Assembly (NCBI GenBank): GCA_002083615.1 | Contig: MSXO01000067.1 | Span: forward strand, 1 to 64,000 | Direction: 5' to 3' | From: Proteobacteria bacterium ST_bin11 | Lineage (GTDB): Bacteria; Pseudomonadota; Gammaproteobacteria; Methylococcales; Methylomonadaceae | Length of the DNA: 64,000 bases | Part shown: piece by piece, positions 36,257 to 45,260 of the stretch | Numbering within the stretch: position 1 is the stretch's first letter | Layout of the letters: every line of letters starts with the position of its first letter | Position numbers and translations under genes: made by a program | The notes under the pieces: generated by a model | The model's input: the letters and a program-made list of their open reading frames with translations, nothing else | What the model was told of the DNA's origin: nothing | Database searches by the model: none

Positions 36257-38935
36257 ATGAACACCATCAAAACAACGTGCCCTTATTGCGGTGTCGGCTG
36301 CGGCATAGAAGCCACGGTTGAGGACAGCGTCGGGCACCGGGTCAAGATCAAGGGCGATAGTCAGCACCCGGCCAATTTCGGCAAACTCTGTTCAAAAGGC
36401 GCGACACTGGGCGATACCGTCTCGCTGGAAAACCGCTTGCTCTACCCGCAAATTGACGGCCAACGCGTGGATTGGGATACAGCGTTGGATCATGTCGCCA
36501 CCCGTTTTAACGCTGTGATTCAGCAACACGGCCCGGAAGCGGTGGCGTTCTACGTCTCTGGGCAACTGCTGACTGAGGACTATTACGTCGCCAATAAGCT
36601 CATGAAAGGCTTCATCGGCACGGCCAATATCGACACCAATTCCCGGCTCTGTATGTCGTCGGCGGTGGTCGGTTATAAACGGGCCTTCGGTGCAGACACC
36701 GTGCCCTGTAATTATGAGGATTTGGAGCAGGCCGAGCTGATATTACTCGTCGGTTCGAATGCCGCCTGGTGCCACCCCATCACTTTCCAGCGCATCCGCA
36801 TTGCCAAGGAAAAGAATCCTCAGGTAAAAATCGTGGTGATCGATCCGCGCGCTACCGCCACCTGCGATATTGCCGACTTACATTTACCGGTCAAGCCGGG
36901 CATGGACGCGCTGTTGTTCAACGGCATTCTCGCCTATTTACAGCAAATAGGCCGGATTGACCGAACGTATATCGATAGGCATACCGAAGGTTTCGAGTCG
37001 GCATTGGCAGAAGCCAGTCGCAGCGCCGGCAGCATAGAGCAAGTGGCCGTCGGCTGCGGATTAAGCCAGGCAGCGGTAAGCACGCTGTTCAATTGGTTTG
37101 CCAACACCGAAAAAACCGTCAGTGTCTATTCGCAAGGCATCAATCAATCCAGCTCCGGTTCGGATAAGTGCAACGCGATCATCAATTGTCATCTGGCAAC
37201 CGGTCGCATCGGCAAACCGGGTATGGGACCCTTTTCCTTCACCGGTCAACCCAATGCGATGGGTGGGCGGGAAGTCGGCGGTCTGGCAAATACTTTGGCC
37301 GCGCACATGGATCTGGAAAACCCTGAGCATGTCGAGCGAGTCGGTCGGTTTTGGGGCAGTGCTCAGGTGGCTGATAAACAAGGTTTGAAAGCCGTAGCCA
37401 TGTTCGAGGCCATCGCCGCCGGTCAAATTAAGGCAGTATGGATAATCGCCACCAATCCGGTAGTGTCGATGCCGGATGCCGACAAGGTGAAACAGGCCTT
37501 GCAGCAATGCGAACTGGTAGTGGTATCCGATTGCATCGCCAACACCGATACCGCCCAGCTGGCGCATGTGTTGCTGCCGGCCACCGGCTGGAGCGAAAAA
37601 GACGGCACCGTCACCAACTTGGAACGGCGCATTTCCCGGCAACGTCCCTTGTTTCCGCCGTCCGGCGAAGCCAAGCACGATTGGTGGATCATCAGTCAAG
37701 TGGGCCGACGCATGGGATATGAGCATGCATTCAACTACCAATCCAGCGCCGATATTTTTCGAGAGCACGCAACGCTATCGGCGTTTGAAAACGATACCGT
37801 ACATCAGCTACGCGATTTCAATTTATCGGCCTTTGCAGACTTGGATCAACCCGGCTATGACAGCTTGCAACCCGTGCAGTGGCCGGTGACAAAAGAGCAG
37901 ACAGGAGGCACGCCAAGGATGTTTGCCGACGGCGGCTATTTCACCAGCAACCATAAGGCGCGATTCATCCCGATTACGCCGCGTCCGCCGGTGAACACGC
38001 CGGATGTCGAGTATCCGTTGACGTTAAATACCGGGCGCTTACGCGACCAATGGCACACGATGACTCGCACCGGCCTGTCCGCCAAGCTGACTGCGCATCG
38101 GCCAGAACCCTTCGTGGAAATACATCCGGTTGATGCCGAACGCTTCGGCTTGGCAGCGCGGAGTCTGGCGCAGATCAAAAGCCGTTGGGGTGAGATGCTG
38201 GCGCGAGTAGAGATCGATCCCGGCCAGCAAACCGGTAGTCTGTTTGTACCCATGCACTGGTCAGAACAATTGAGTACTCATGGCCGCATGGGCGCATTGG
38301 TTAACCCGGTAGTCGATCCGCATTCCGGACAACCGGAAAGCAAACAAACCCCGGTGTCCATCTCTGCTTGGCCTGCGAAATGGTATGCCACGGTATTGGC
38401 TCGGCAACCGTTGGCGATTCCCGATGCTGAGTATCGCGTCAGCGTCCGGGGCGACAGTTATTTTCGCTACGAATTAGCGGCTACTGCCGAAGAGTACGAT
38501 TGGCGCACTTGGAGCCGTTCCTTACTGGCGAGTGCTGAGCATCGCGATAACGACAGTTATTGGTTGGAGTATAGCGACCTGCAGGCAGGCTATTACCGCA
38601 CGGCTTATTTGCCCGACAACCATTTGCAGGCCTGTGTATTGATCGGCCCAAACAGCGAGTTGCCCGAACCCGGTTGGCTAGGCGGTTTATTTGCCAAACC
38701 GGCGTTAAGCCGCGCTGAGCGCCTTAGTTTACTGAGTGGGCTGCCGCCAAAAGGCGAGGCCGATATTGGCCGAATCGTCTGTTCGTGTTTCAATGTCGGC
38801 GAAAAAACCATCAAACATGCGGTGCAAGCCCATCAACTGAAAAGCGTCGGTGAAATTAGCGCTTGTCTGAGCGCCGGGAGCGGATGCGGGTCTTGTGTCG
38901 CGGAGTTGAAGGAGTTTTTGCCCAAACCCAGTTAA
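36257..38935 (+). CDS. nasA: Assimilatory nitrate reductase, large catalytic subunit
   Basis: An 892-residue cytoplasmic molybdopterin enzyme reducing nitrate to nitrite. The N-terminal 4Fe-4S ligands are in TCPYCGVGCG (C8, C11, C15) with a further cysteine in KLCSKGATLGD. Later come the molybdopterin-binding segments (for example LCMSSAVVGYK, VGSNAAWCHP, SQGINQSSSG and TGRLRDQWHTMTRTG). The last 50 residues are a BFD-type [2Fe-2S] domain (IVCSCFNVGEKTI and GCGSC), as in Klebsiella NasA. No signal peptide is present, consistent with an assimilatory enzyme. Confidence 0.95.
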   Translation: MNTIKTTCPYCGVGCGIEATVEDSVGHRVKIKGDSQHPANFGKLCSKGATLGDTVSLENRLLYPQIDGQRVDWDTALDHVATRFNAVIQQHGPEAVAFYVSGQLLTEDYYVANKLMKGFIGTANIDTNSRLCMSSAVVGYKRAFGADTVPCNYEDLEQAELILLVGSNAAWCHPITFQRIRIAKEKNPQVKIVVIDPRATATCDIADLHLPVKPGMDALLFNGILAYLQQIGRIDRTYIDRHTEGFESALAEASRSAGSIEQVAVGCGLSQAAVSTLFNWFANTEKTVSVYSQGINQSSSGSDKCNAIINCHLATGRIGKPGMGPFSFTGQPNAMGGREVGGLANTLAAHMDLENPEHVERVGRFWGSAQVADKQGLKAVAMFEAIAAGQIKAVWIIATNPVVSMPDADKVKQALQQCELVVVSDCIANTDTAQLAHVLLPATGWSEKDGTVTNLERRISRQRPLFPPSGEAKHDWWIISQVGRRMGYEHAFNYQSSADIFREHATLSAFENDTVHQLRDFNLSAFADLDQPGYDSLQPVQWPVTKEQTGGTPRMFADGGYFTSNHKARFIPITPRPPVNTPDVEYPLTLNTGRLRDQWHTMTRTGLSAKLTAHRPEPFVEIHPVDAERFGLAARSLAQIKSRWGEMLARVEIDPGQQTGSLFVPMHWSEQLSTHGRMGALVNPVVDPHSGQPESKQTPVSISAWPAKWYATVLARQPLAIPDAEYRVSVRGDSYFRYELAATAEEYDWRTWSRSLLASAEHRDNDSYWLEYSDLQAGYYRTAYLPDNHLQACVLIGPNSELPEPGWLGGLFAKPALSRAERLSLLSGLPPKGEADIGRIVCSCFNVGEKTIKHAVQAHQLKSVGEISACLSAGSGCGSCVAELKEFLPKPS

Positions 38936-38955
38936 TTTTGATAGCACAAGGGACG

Positions 38956-40128
38956 ATGCAAGCTAAAACCTCGTTATTTCCATACTTTCAACCCATTATT
39001 TCGGTAGCTAGCGGTAAAATCGTCGGCTATGAAGCCTTGGCCCGCCAATATGACGGCAAAGGCAAAGTCGTGCCTGCCGGCGCCCTATTCTCTTCCGCCG
39101 ATGTCGATGCCAAAACCCGTATCGAATTGGATCGCCAAGTCCGCTGGCAAGCCTTGGAAAAATTCTCGGCGTTAGCCGATACCCAAAGCTATCTGGCTCT
39201 GAATATTTCCGCCGCTTGGATAGAAAATCTGCGGCAGCTAAATACGCTGCCCACCCTGCGTATGTTGGATGAGTTGAATATCGACAGACGACGCATCATC
39301 GTGGAAATTTCCAATGCGCATGTCGATCCCCACAAATTAAAACAAATCGTGCAGCGTTATCGCAAACACGGTTTAAGCGTGGCCATAGGCGATTTCGGGG
39401 CAGGCTCCTCGCAGTTGGAACGGGTGATCGCCATTCAACCCGACATTATCAAAATCGATATGCGACTGTTTAAGTTAGCCACCAAGGGCGGTATCGCTGG
39501 CGACATCATTCACATGATATCGCGCTTGGGCAAACGCACCGGTTGCCGGATTATTTGCGAAGGCGTGGAATCGGATGAGGCGTTTTTATTTAGTTTGAAC
39601 TGCGGCGCGCAATTCATGCAGGGCTTTTTATTTGCCAAGGCTGAAGCCAATTTTCAACCAGCCGAGCTTTACGAGCAGCACATCGCCTCCTTACGCAATA
39701 AGTTTTTGAAAAACACCATGGCGAAGGTGCAAAAGAAAGTCAACGCCATCAACACCACCAAAACTCTGATCTATAAGCTAGCCGAAACCCTGCAGGACGA
39801 CTTTAATCTGAATGAATTGGTGAGCTGGAGTTTTACTGATAGCGGCGTGATTCGATTTTATCTGTGCAACAACCAGGGCGACCAGATTTCCCCGGATTTT
39901 AATTTCAAAGAAAACCAGTGGTACACCGACCCGCGCAAGATTGGCTTTAACTGGTCTTGGCGGCCTTATTTCTTTCAGTTACTGGCGCTGGAAAATTGCG
40001 GTGACCGAGGCCGCATCGTCACCTCCGAACGTTACATGGATTTCGAAACCAGCTTGCTCTGTAAAACCCTGTCGCTACGCCTGGACAGCGAGCGGATTTT
40101 ATTGGTGGACACTGTGGTGGGCGATTGA
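38956..40128 (+). CDS. EAL-domain protein with C-terminal YkuI-like sensor domain
   Basis: A 390-residue protein. The EAL domain (about 8-260) has YEALAR (E26), VEISN, IKID and EGVE, but the metal-binding loop reads GDFGAG at 145-150, where active enzymes have two aspartates. It may therefore bind cyclic-di-GMP without cutting it. The C-terminal part (about 270-390, with DLVSW-like, FKENQWYTDPRKIGFNW and FETSLLCKTLSLRL segments) resembles the PAS/Cache-like domain of YkuI. ATG 38956 follows CAAGGGACG. It starts 20 bases after nasA and may be part of the nitrate operon. Confidence 0.8.
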   Translation: MQAKTSLFPYFQPIISVASGKIVGYEALARQYDGKGKVVPAGALFSSADVDAKTRIELDRQVRWQALEKFSALADTQSYLALNISAAWIENLRQLNTLPTLRMLDELNIDRRRIIVEISNAHVDPHKLKQIVQRYRKHGLSVAIGDFGAGSSQLERVIAIQPDIIKIDMRLFKLATKGGIAGDIIHMISRLGKRTGCRIICEGVESDEAFLFSLNCGAQFMQGFLFAKAEANFQPAELYEQHIASLRNKFLKNTMAKVQKKVNAINTTKTLIYKLAETLQDDFNLNELVSWSFTDSGVIRFYLCNNQGDQISPDFNFKENQWYTDPRKIGFNWSWRPYFFQLLALENCGDRGRIVTSERYMDFETSLLCKTLSLRLDSERILLVDTVVGD

Positions 40129-40245
40129 TTTATCTAACATCGGGGACATTCAAACAAACCGCCAAAATCCCAGAGGAGTTTTTTCAACGCCAATACTGAC
40201 GTGGCTTTGAACTGATTTAGAGCTTCCCAATTTTCGAATCCAATG

Positions 40246-40303
40246 GGACAGGTCTTAAAATATACCAAGGTCTTTCATAGTTGCATGATTGCAAGATCTG
40301 ACG
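40246..40303. repeat. CAGGTCTT repeat, left copy flanking the island
   Basis: GACAGGTCTTAAAATATACC begins an imperfect inverted structure ending near AAGATCTGAC. Its first 30 bases closely match a copy at 43629-43684 in the same orientation. It lies just after the EAL gene, at the left edge of the accessory island. Confidence 0.5.
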
Positions 40304-40365
40304 CTATTCTCACTTGAGTCGCATTACGCGATGAACATCTTCCAACAAAGTCGGCGATTTTGAAC

Positions 40366-40393
40366 TTGACATAAGATTGTTAACCGTTATATT
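40366..40393 (+). promoter_or_regulatory. Sigma-70-like promoter of the helicase gene
   Basis: TTGACA at 40366-40371 and TATATT at 40388-40393 are spaced by 16 bases, inside a very AT-rich stretch with further TATATTATAT sequence. The gene start is about 150 bases downstream. No other gene lies in 40129-40546. Confidence 0.4.
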
Positions 40394-40546
40394 CAGGCAT
40401 AATTATATTATATTGGCATAATCTACCTGAATTTATGGCTAATATCAGATAATCAAGGCACATTTGCCAGGTTTGGGAGTTATCAGGGCAAAAGCGGCAG
40501 ATTTGCTCGATAATCAATAGTTAAATTTTAAAAGGACAAATAAACA

Positions 40547-41863
40547 ATGGTTAATAGTTTGTTTTACAATCATGTAGAAGAAAATGGTAAAAACAAAGAA
40601 GTTATCCAACAGATAGAACAGTATGCAACGAGCAACCCTAGTGAGCAGATTTATATAGTGACGTCGCCCTTGGGTGAAAAATACAATTATGCATACGAGG
40701 ATAATGCTCTGGTAATACTATCTCCAAAACACAAAGTAATATTCTTAGATTTAAACAAGGATGAAGATGATTTTGATGAATATTATGAAGATTTTATTGA
40801 AGACTTAAGTTCAATTGCAGATAAATTTAACTATAAAGAACACATTGGAAGACCTAGGGAGTGGAAAAAAGAAATAACTATTCAAGTAAAATTAAATGAT
40901 GAATTTGACATTGAATCATTGTTTGCACAGACGAGATTAGAAAATGAATTGAAGCGAAAAAGCGAATTGTTGATTTCATTGTTGACTGGAAGCATTAATG
41001 ATATCGACAAGATAGGGGCTGAGATACCTGAAACACTACTTGAAAAGGTAAAAAAGAATATCATATTATTTGATGGAGATCAGACAAGATTTATATATAA
41101 AAAATTTAATAAAAAAACAATTTCAATACAAGGTTTATCTGGGACAGGAAAAACAGAATTATTACTGCATAAACTAAAGGAATTATACACTTCTTCTGAA
41201 GATTCCAAAATATTCTTCACATGCCACAATATAGCTTTAGCAAATACCTTAAAAGACAGAATTCCCAACTTCTTTAACTTCATGAAAGTAGAGATGCAAA
41301 TTGAGTGGGGCAAAAGGCTTCTGGTCAATAGAGCGTGGGGATCTGAAAGAGATAAGGATTCTGGTTTATATGCCTATATCTGTAATTTTTACAATATCCC
41401 ATTCTTAAGATATAGCTACACAACCGACTATCAGAAAATATTTTCCCTAGCATTGGAATATATAGCAAATATCAACCCTGATGAATTTGAATATGCCTTT
41501 GACTATATATTAATTGACGAGAGACAGGATTTTCCAAAGGTTTTCTTTGAATTATGTGAAAAAATTACAAGAAGCAACGTTTTCATAGCAGGTGATATTT
41601 TTCAAGATATTTTTGAAAATGCAGAAGAAGCAGAATTGGAAGTCGATGTAATATTGAATAGGTGTTACAGGACTGATCCTAGAACGCTTATGTTTTCACA
41701 TGCCATTGGAATGGGGCTCTTTGAAAATAAAAAATATAATTGGCTCACAGATGAATACTGGGAAGCAATTGGATATAAAATCAATAGAGAAGGAGCAAAC
41801 ATTTTGCTGTCCCGGGAGCCTATTCGAAGATTTGAGGGACAACAGGGTCAGGTCTCGAATTAA
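40547..41863 (+). CDS. UvrD-like superfamily 1 helicase, 3'-truncated
   Basis: The N-terminal 430 or so residues of a larger helicase or ATPase. Motif I is GLSGTGKTELLL (near 195), motif II ILIDERQDFP (near 325), then AGDIFQDIF (motif III-like) and RCYRTDPRT (motif IV-like). Motifs V and VI, which close the ATP site, are missing: the frame runs into the inverted repeat of a transposable element at 41847 and stops there with GQQGQVSN. Composition and codon use are strongly AT-rich, so it is foreign DNA. AAAAGGACAAA precedes ATG 40547. Probably a dead phage-defence or mobile-element gene. Confidence 0.7.
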   Translation: MVNSLFYNHVEENGKNKEVIQQIEQYATSNPSEQIYIVTSPLGEKYNYAYEDNALVILSPKHKVIFLDLNKDEDDFDEYYEDFIEDLSSIADKFNYKEHIGRPREWKKEITIQVKLNDEFDIESLFAQTRLENELKRKSELLISLLTGSINDIDKIGAEIPETLLEKVKKNIILFDGDQTRFIYKKFNKKTISIQGLSGTGKTELLLHKLKELYTSSEDSKIFFTCHNIALANTLKDRIPNFFNFMKVEMQIEWGKRLLVNRAWGSERDKDSGLYAYICNFYNIPFLRYSYTTDYQKIFSLALEYIANINPDEFEYAFDYILIDERQDFPKVFFELCEKITRSNVFIAGDIFQDIFENAEEAELEVDVILNRCYRTDPRTLMFSHAIGMGLFENKKYNWLTDEYWEAIGYKINREGANILLSREPIRRFEGQQGQVSN

Positions 41864-42753
41864 GAATTCCCAGTTTTGAGCTACAGTTAACGCCATGACC
41901 AGACCTCTTAGACTTGAATTTCCAAACGCGCTCTACCACATCACTTCCCGCGGTGATCGAAGAGAAGATATCTACGAAGACGTAGAAGACAGGCTTATTT
42001 TTCTGAGCCTGCTGGGCAAGGTTGTTGGTGATTTCAATTGGCTTTGTCACGGCTATTGCCTGATGACAAACCATTACCATTTGATAGTAGAAACCCTTGA
42101 GGGCAATCTCTCCAAAGGGATGCGGCAATTGAACGGCGTGTACACTCAAACCAGCAATCGCCGCCACGGGCGGACGGGGCATTTATTCCAAGGTCGTTAT
42201 AAAGCCATTCTGGTGGACAAAGAAAGCTACCTTCTGGAATTGGCTCGCTACGTTGTGCTTAATCCTGCCAGAGCGGGCATGGTGCGAACACTTGAAGACT
42301 GGCCGTGGAGCAGTTACCTTGCGATGACCGGTCAAGTAAAAATGGCTGACTGGCTGACAACGGACTGGATATTGTCCCAATTCGGCGAGAATCGAGCCGC
42401 AGCAGAACAGCGTTATCGCGTGTTTGTGCAGGATGGCATGCAGCAGACTATTGAAATTTGGCATAATTTAAAGAATCAGATTTATCTGGGTGATGAGGAA
42501 TTTGTAGCAAAGGTTCAACAGGACTTTGAATTCGACAAACAGGCTTGGGATATTCCAAAAAAACAAAAGCGGGGAATAGCCAAGTCGTTATTCGAAATCG
42601 AGCGGCAAGCAATTGATAGGAATACAGCCATAAAAACAGCGTATGCCACTGGAGTTTATAGTCAGCGAGAAATTGGAGCGCATTTTAATCTGCATCCCAG
42701 TACAGTAAGTGTGATCGTCAGGCACGACAGCGATTCTTAATTCGAGACCTGAC
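41847..42753 (+). mobile_element. REP-associated tyrosine transposase element with 21-bp inverted ends
   Basis: GTCAGGTCTCGAATTAAGAA plus T (41847-41867) and its exact reverse complement (42733-42753) bound a single transposase gene. The left end lies inside the helicase frame and provides its last codons and stop. No obvious target duplication is seen. The 3' part of the helicase is not found after the right end, so sequence was lost as well as interrupted. Confidence 0.75.
41895..42740 (+). CDS. REP-associated tyrosine transposase (RAYT, IS200-like Y1 family)
   Basis: A 281-residue transposase beginning MTRPLRLEFPNALYHITSRG, with the metal-binding motif MTNHYHLIVE near residue 57 and the catalytic-tyrosine region near LFQGRYKAILVDKESYLLEL (a predicted Tyr nucleophile around 104-112). 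YVVLNPARAGMV is typical of the family. The C-terminal 60 residues carry an added helix-turn-helix (YSQREIGAHFNLHPSTVSVI). Such enzymes act on REP hairpins as single strands. REP-like repeats nearby (40246, 43629) share the GTCAGGTCT core with its ends. Confidence 0.92.
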   Translation: MTRPLRLEFPNALYHITSRGDRREDIYEDVEDRLIFLSLLGKVVGDFNWLCHGYCLMTNHYHLIVETLEGNLSKGMRQLNGVYTQTSNRRHGRTGHLFQGRYKAILVDKESYLLELARYVVLNPARAGMVRTLEDWPWSSYLAMTGQVKMADWLTTDWILSQFGENRAAAEQRYRVFVQDGMQQTIEIWHNLKNQIYLGDEEFVAKVQQDFEFDKQAWDIPKKQKRGIAKSLFEIERQAIDRNTAIKTAYATGVYSQREIGAHFNLHPSTVSVIVRHDSDS

Positions 42754-42924
42754 TCCATCTTTTCGCTTAACAAGGCCGGATATATGGGAGCAATATTCTT
42801 TTTTGTCACGAGTGAATTTTTCTTGCAATACGGGGTAGACCATATATGACCCCCTTGTTGTGGGCGAATAAACGGTGTAAGACGGTTTCGTACCAGCAAA
42901 CCGTCATAACCAAGGGGATATAAC

Positions 42925-43218
42925 TTGAATGAATTATATGAAATGTTACAGCAGCAAAAAGCCAGTATTCTGGAAATTGCCCAGCATTACCACGCAGCCA
43001 ACATCCGCGTGTTTGGCTCCGTGGTGCGCGGCGAAGAGCGCGAAGACAGCGACATTGATTTATTGGTCGACTTTCTGCCAGGCTCAACTCTATTGGATCA
43101 GGTTGGCCTGATTGATGCGCTATCAACGACACTGGGCCGCAAGGTCGATATAGTCAGCGAGCGCGCATTGAACAAATACTTACGCCAACGGGTTTTGCAA
43201 GAAGCTGTAGCGTTATGA
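42925..43218 (+). CDS. mntA: Minimal nucleotidyltransferase (MNT) antitoxin
   Basis: A 97-residue protein with the polymerase-beta motif FGSVVRGEEREDSDIDLLVD (residues 30-49): GSxxRG plus two catalytic aspartates. In HEPN-MNT pairs this enzyme neutralises the toxin by transferring nucleotides onto it. The start is TTG 42925 with AAGGGGATATAAC before it; ATG 42943 would drop six residues. It overlaps the HEPN gene by four bases. Confidence 0.88.
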   Translation: MNELYEMLQQQKASILEIAQHYHAANIRVFGSVVRGEEREDSDIDLLVDFLPGSTLLDQVGLIDALSTTLGRKVDIVSERALNKYLRQRVLQEAVAL

Positions 43219-43559
43219 AAGATCGATTTATCTTCATTGCTGCGGCATTGGAAAGCATCGAGTTAATTCAGTCTTATATCGAAGGCTACGATTTAACTGG
43301 GTTTTTGGCCGATAGAAAAACTCAGGATGCAGTGATTCGCAATCTGGAAATCATCGGCCAAGCGCTTAAGGACTTTGGTATTGAAACCTTGTTGGCGGAA
43401 CAACCTAATATGCCTTGGCGAGAAATTGCCGGTATGCGCAATGTTTTAGCACATGAGTATTTGGGCGTTGATTCTGTGATGGTCTGGGAAACAGTGCAAA
43501 TCCATCTCGATACATTGCAACAAGCACTCGAAAAAATAATGGAACAATCAAACCTATAA
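43215..43559 (+). CDS. hepT: HEPN-domain ribonuclease toxin (DUF86, HepT-like)
   Basis: A 114-residue all-helical protein. The HEPN catalytic motif R-x4-H is visible in RNVLAHEYLG, and QDAVIRNLEIIGQALK is typical of DUF86 toxins. It should cleave RNA unless modified by the MNT partner encoded just upstream. The pair lies between a transposase element and the end of the mxa operon. Confidence 0.9.
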   Translation: MKDRFIFIAAALESIELIQSYIEGYDLTGFLADRKTQDAVIRNLEIIGQALKDFGIETLLAEQPNMPWREIAGMRNVLAHEYLGVDSVMVWETVQIHLDTLQQALEKIMEQSNL

Positions 43560-43628
43560 GCTAAGCGCATACAGTAGATTTTATTACGCAGGATAATTGA
43601 GGCAGAACGAATAAATGCCGAACAAGGG

Positions 43629-43684
43629 GGGTCAGGTCTTGAAATATAGCAAAGGCTTTCAGGTATGGTTAATTGAAAGACCTG
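43629..43684. repeat. CAGGTCTT repeat, right copy flanking the island
   Basis: GTCAGGTCTTGAAATATAGC is followed by an inverted AAAGACCTG end, giving a foldable 56-base element. It matches the left copy at 40246-40303, mainly over the first half. It lies 58 bases from the mxaL stop and could also end mxa transcription. Confidence 0.5.
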
Positions 43685-43741
43685 CCTTCTTTTCTCTGAA
43701 CCCTTTTCTCCTTTCGACTTGCACTGTATCTGGCGACTAAT

Positions 43742-44674
43742 TTATTTGACATACATCGCTGCCAACAGCAGTAAAGCCAAGCCGGCATAGCGCCAACTGC
43801 TATCGATATTTTGTTTGCCGGGCTTGGCAAACTCGGCTTGTTGCAGGGCCTGATCCAGGCTGTCGGCATAGGTCAAGCGCCGATACTGCAAACCGCTGTC
43901 AGTGGCCAGTTGGCGCAGATAGCTTTCGTGTAGCCGGCTCATGTGTTCGTCGCCGGTTGCCGCTTCACTGCCGAATGGCGCGTTACGGGCGTTGTAGCCC
44001 TGGATCTTTTCGGGGTTCAAATCCGATTCTCCAAACGATGAGCGGTGCGGCACGTCTTCGGGTTTGTAAAAGCCCTGGCGTTGGCCTTTAGCATCAAACT
44101 TGGGGATGGGTGAGAGTTGGTCGCCGCCGACACCGACGATCACACCTTTTACTTTATCCTTGAGCGCCGATAGATCCGGTTTATAGCGAGAATTGGGCGG
44201 CGGTGCTTCCTGGCCGTCGCTGAAAAACACCAGGGTCTGGTCTTTATCCTTCAACATTTCCAGCGTGCTCAATAAGCCACTGGCGATGCGGCTGTCAGCC
44301 GCCCAAGCCATGCGCCAATCCAGTGCTGTAATTGCAGCATCGATCTCGGCAAATCCCGAACACACTTCTATCGGTTCGAACAACAGGGTTGAGCGCCGTT
44401 CGGTAAACACCCCCAAGCCGACTTGCGAGCCGCAAGGCAGTTTCAGCAATTCCTGGCGCAGCGCGTGCTTAACGTACTGCAAACGGCCGACCGGCTGCTT
44501 ATCCAGTTGGTAATCCTCGGTGTTCATACTGCGGGTAATGTCGACAATGAATGTCAGCCGGTACAGTGACACTTGCGCGCTGGTTTGCGGATGGAAAAAT
44601 ACCACCGACAGGGATAGCAACGCCGCCGCCAGCAGCCAGAAGCGGTAATCCTTGAGATTCGGCGCGAGATTCAT
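43742..44674 (-). CDS. mxaL: MxaL: VWA-domain methanol dehydrogenase maturation protein
   Basis: A 310-residue membrane-anchored protein: hydrophobic segment near 12-27, then a von Willebrand A domain with the metal site VDITRSMN (D-x-T-x-S, near 45) and VFFSDGQEAPP. A second hydrophobic segment (YAGLALLLLAAMYV) ends the protein. In methylotrophs mxaL belongs to the group needed for calcium insertion into the dehydrogenase. It is the last mxa gene here; mxaD, E, H are not seen after it, where a toxin-antitoxin and repeats occur instead. Confidence 0.88.
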   Translation of the reverse strand: MNLAPNLKDYRFWLLAAALLSLSVVFFHPQTSAQVSLYRLTFIVDITRSMNTEDYQLDKQPVGRLQYVKHALRQELLKLPCGSQVGLGVFTERRSTLLFEPIEVCSGFAEIDAAITALDWRMAWAADSRIASGLLSTLEMLKDKDQTLVFFSDGQEAPPPNSRYKPDLSALKDKVKGVIVGVGGDQLSPIPKFDAKGQRQGFYKPEDVPHRSSFGESDLNPEKIQGYNARNAPFGSEAATGDEHMSRLHESYLRQLATDSGLQYRRLTYADSLDQALQQAEFAKPGKQNIDSSWRYAGLALLLLAAMYVK

Positions 44675-44696
44675 AGCTTATTTTTTCGGTCAGCTA

Positions 44697-45260
44697 TCAC
44701 GGCAAGCCACGCGGAAAGCCCGGCAAAGTGGTCCACAGCTGGGTCTTTTGGCTAAGATCGTCCTTATCATCGCCGCTGCTAATTCTGTCCATCTCAGGCA
44801 GCAGCCGCATCGCTACTTCCAGATTGTATTTGGCATCCCAAAATTCGCTGTCCAGTACCAAGGCTTCCCGGTAGGCTTGTTTGGCCAGGCCCAGCAAAGG
44901 CATCGCGTCGTTGATATTACCGCTCTGGGCTTTTTCCATGGCTTGCCGCAGATAGAGATTGCCCAGGTTGTAACGGGTTTGCATTTGCAATTCTGGGCCG
45001 GATTGCTGTAATAACAGGTTCAAGGTTGCCAGAGCTTCGTCGTAACGTTGGTGCTGACTGAGATAGACGGCTCTGGCCATGCGCACTTCCGGGGCCGATG
45101 TCGCCAATTCATCAGCACCGACATCCTTACCGGCCAGCAACTGACTGATCAATCGAATTTGCCCGGCCAGCCCATACAGTTGCAGCAATTGCGTCAGCGT
45201 GGTTAATACAGCTGCAGCCAGCGTGGCCCATAGTAGCCAATGTTTTAATTTGCGGATCAC
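44697..45260 (-). CDS. mxaK: MxaK: TPR-like methanol dehydrogenase maturation protein
   Basis: A 187-residue protein with one N-terminal membrane anchor (WLLWATLAAAVLTTLTQLL) and TPR-like helices (YDEALATLNLLLQQSG, NLYLRQAMEKAQ, AKQAYREALVLDSEFWDA). The start chosen is GTG 45260, whose GTGA overlaps the mxaC stop; an ATG further upstream would need a long overlap. Role inferred from position between mxaC and mxaL: periplasmic scaffold of the maturation complex. Confidence 0.85.
   Translation of the reverse strand: MIRKLKHWLLWATLAAAVLTTLTQLLQLYGLAGQIRLISQLLAGKDVGADELATSAPEVRMARAVYLSQHQRYDEALATLNLLLQQSGPELQMQTRYNLGNLYLRQAMEKAQSGNINDAMPLLGLAKQAYREALVLDSEFWDAKYNLEVAMRLLPEMDRISSGDDKDDLSQKTQLWTTLPGFPRGLP

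Noticed and set aside
40246..43684. CRISPR array
   Set aside because: Only two related short repeats occur, 3.4 kb apart with genes between them, and there are no regular spacers or cas genes.
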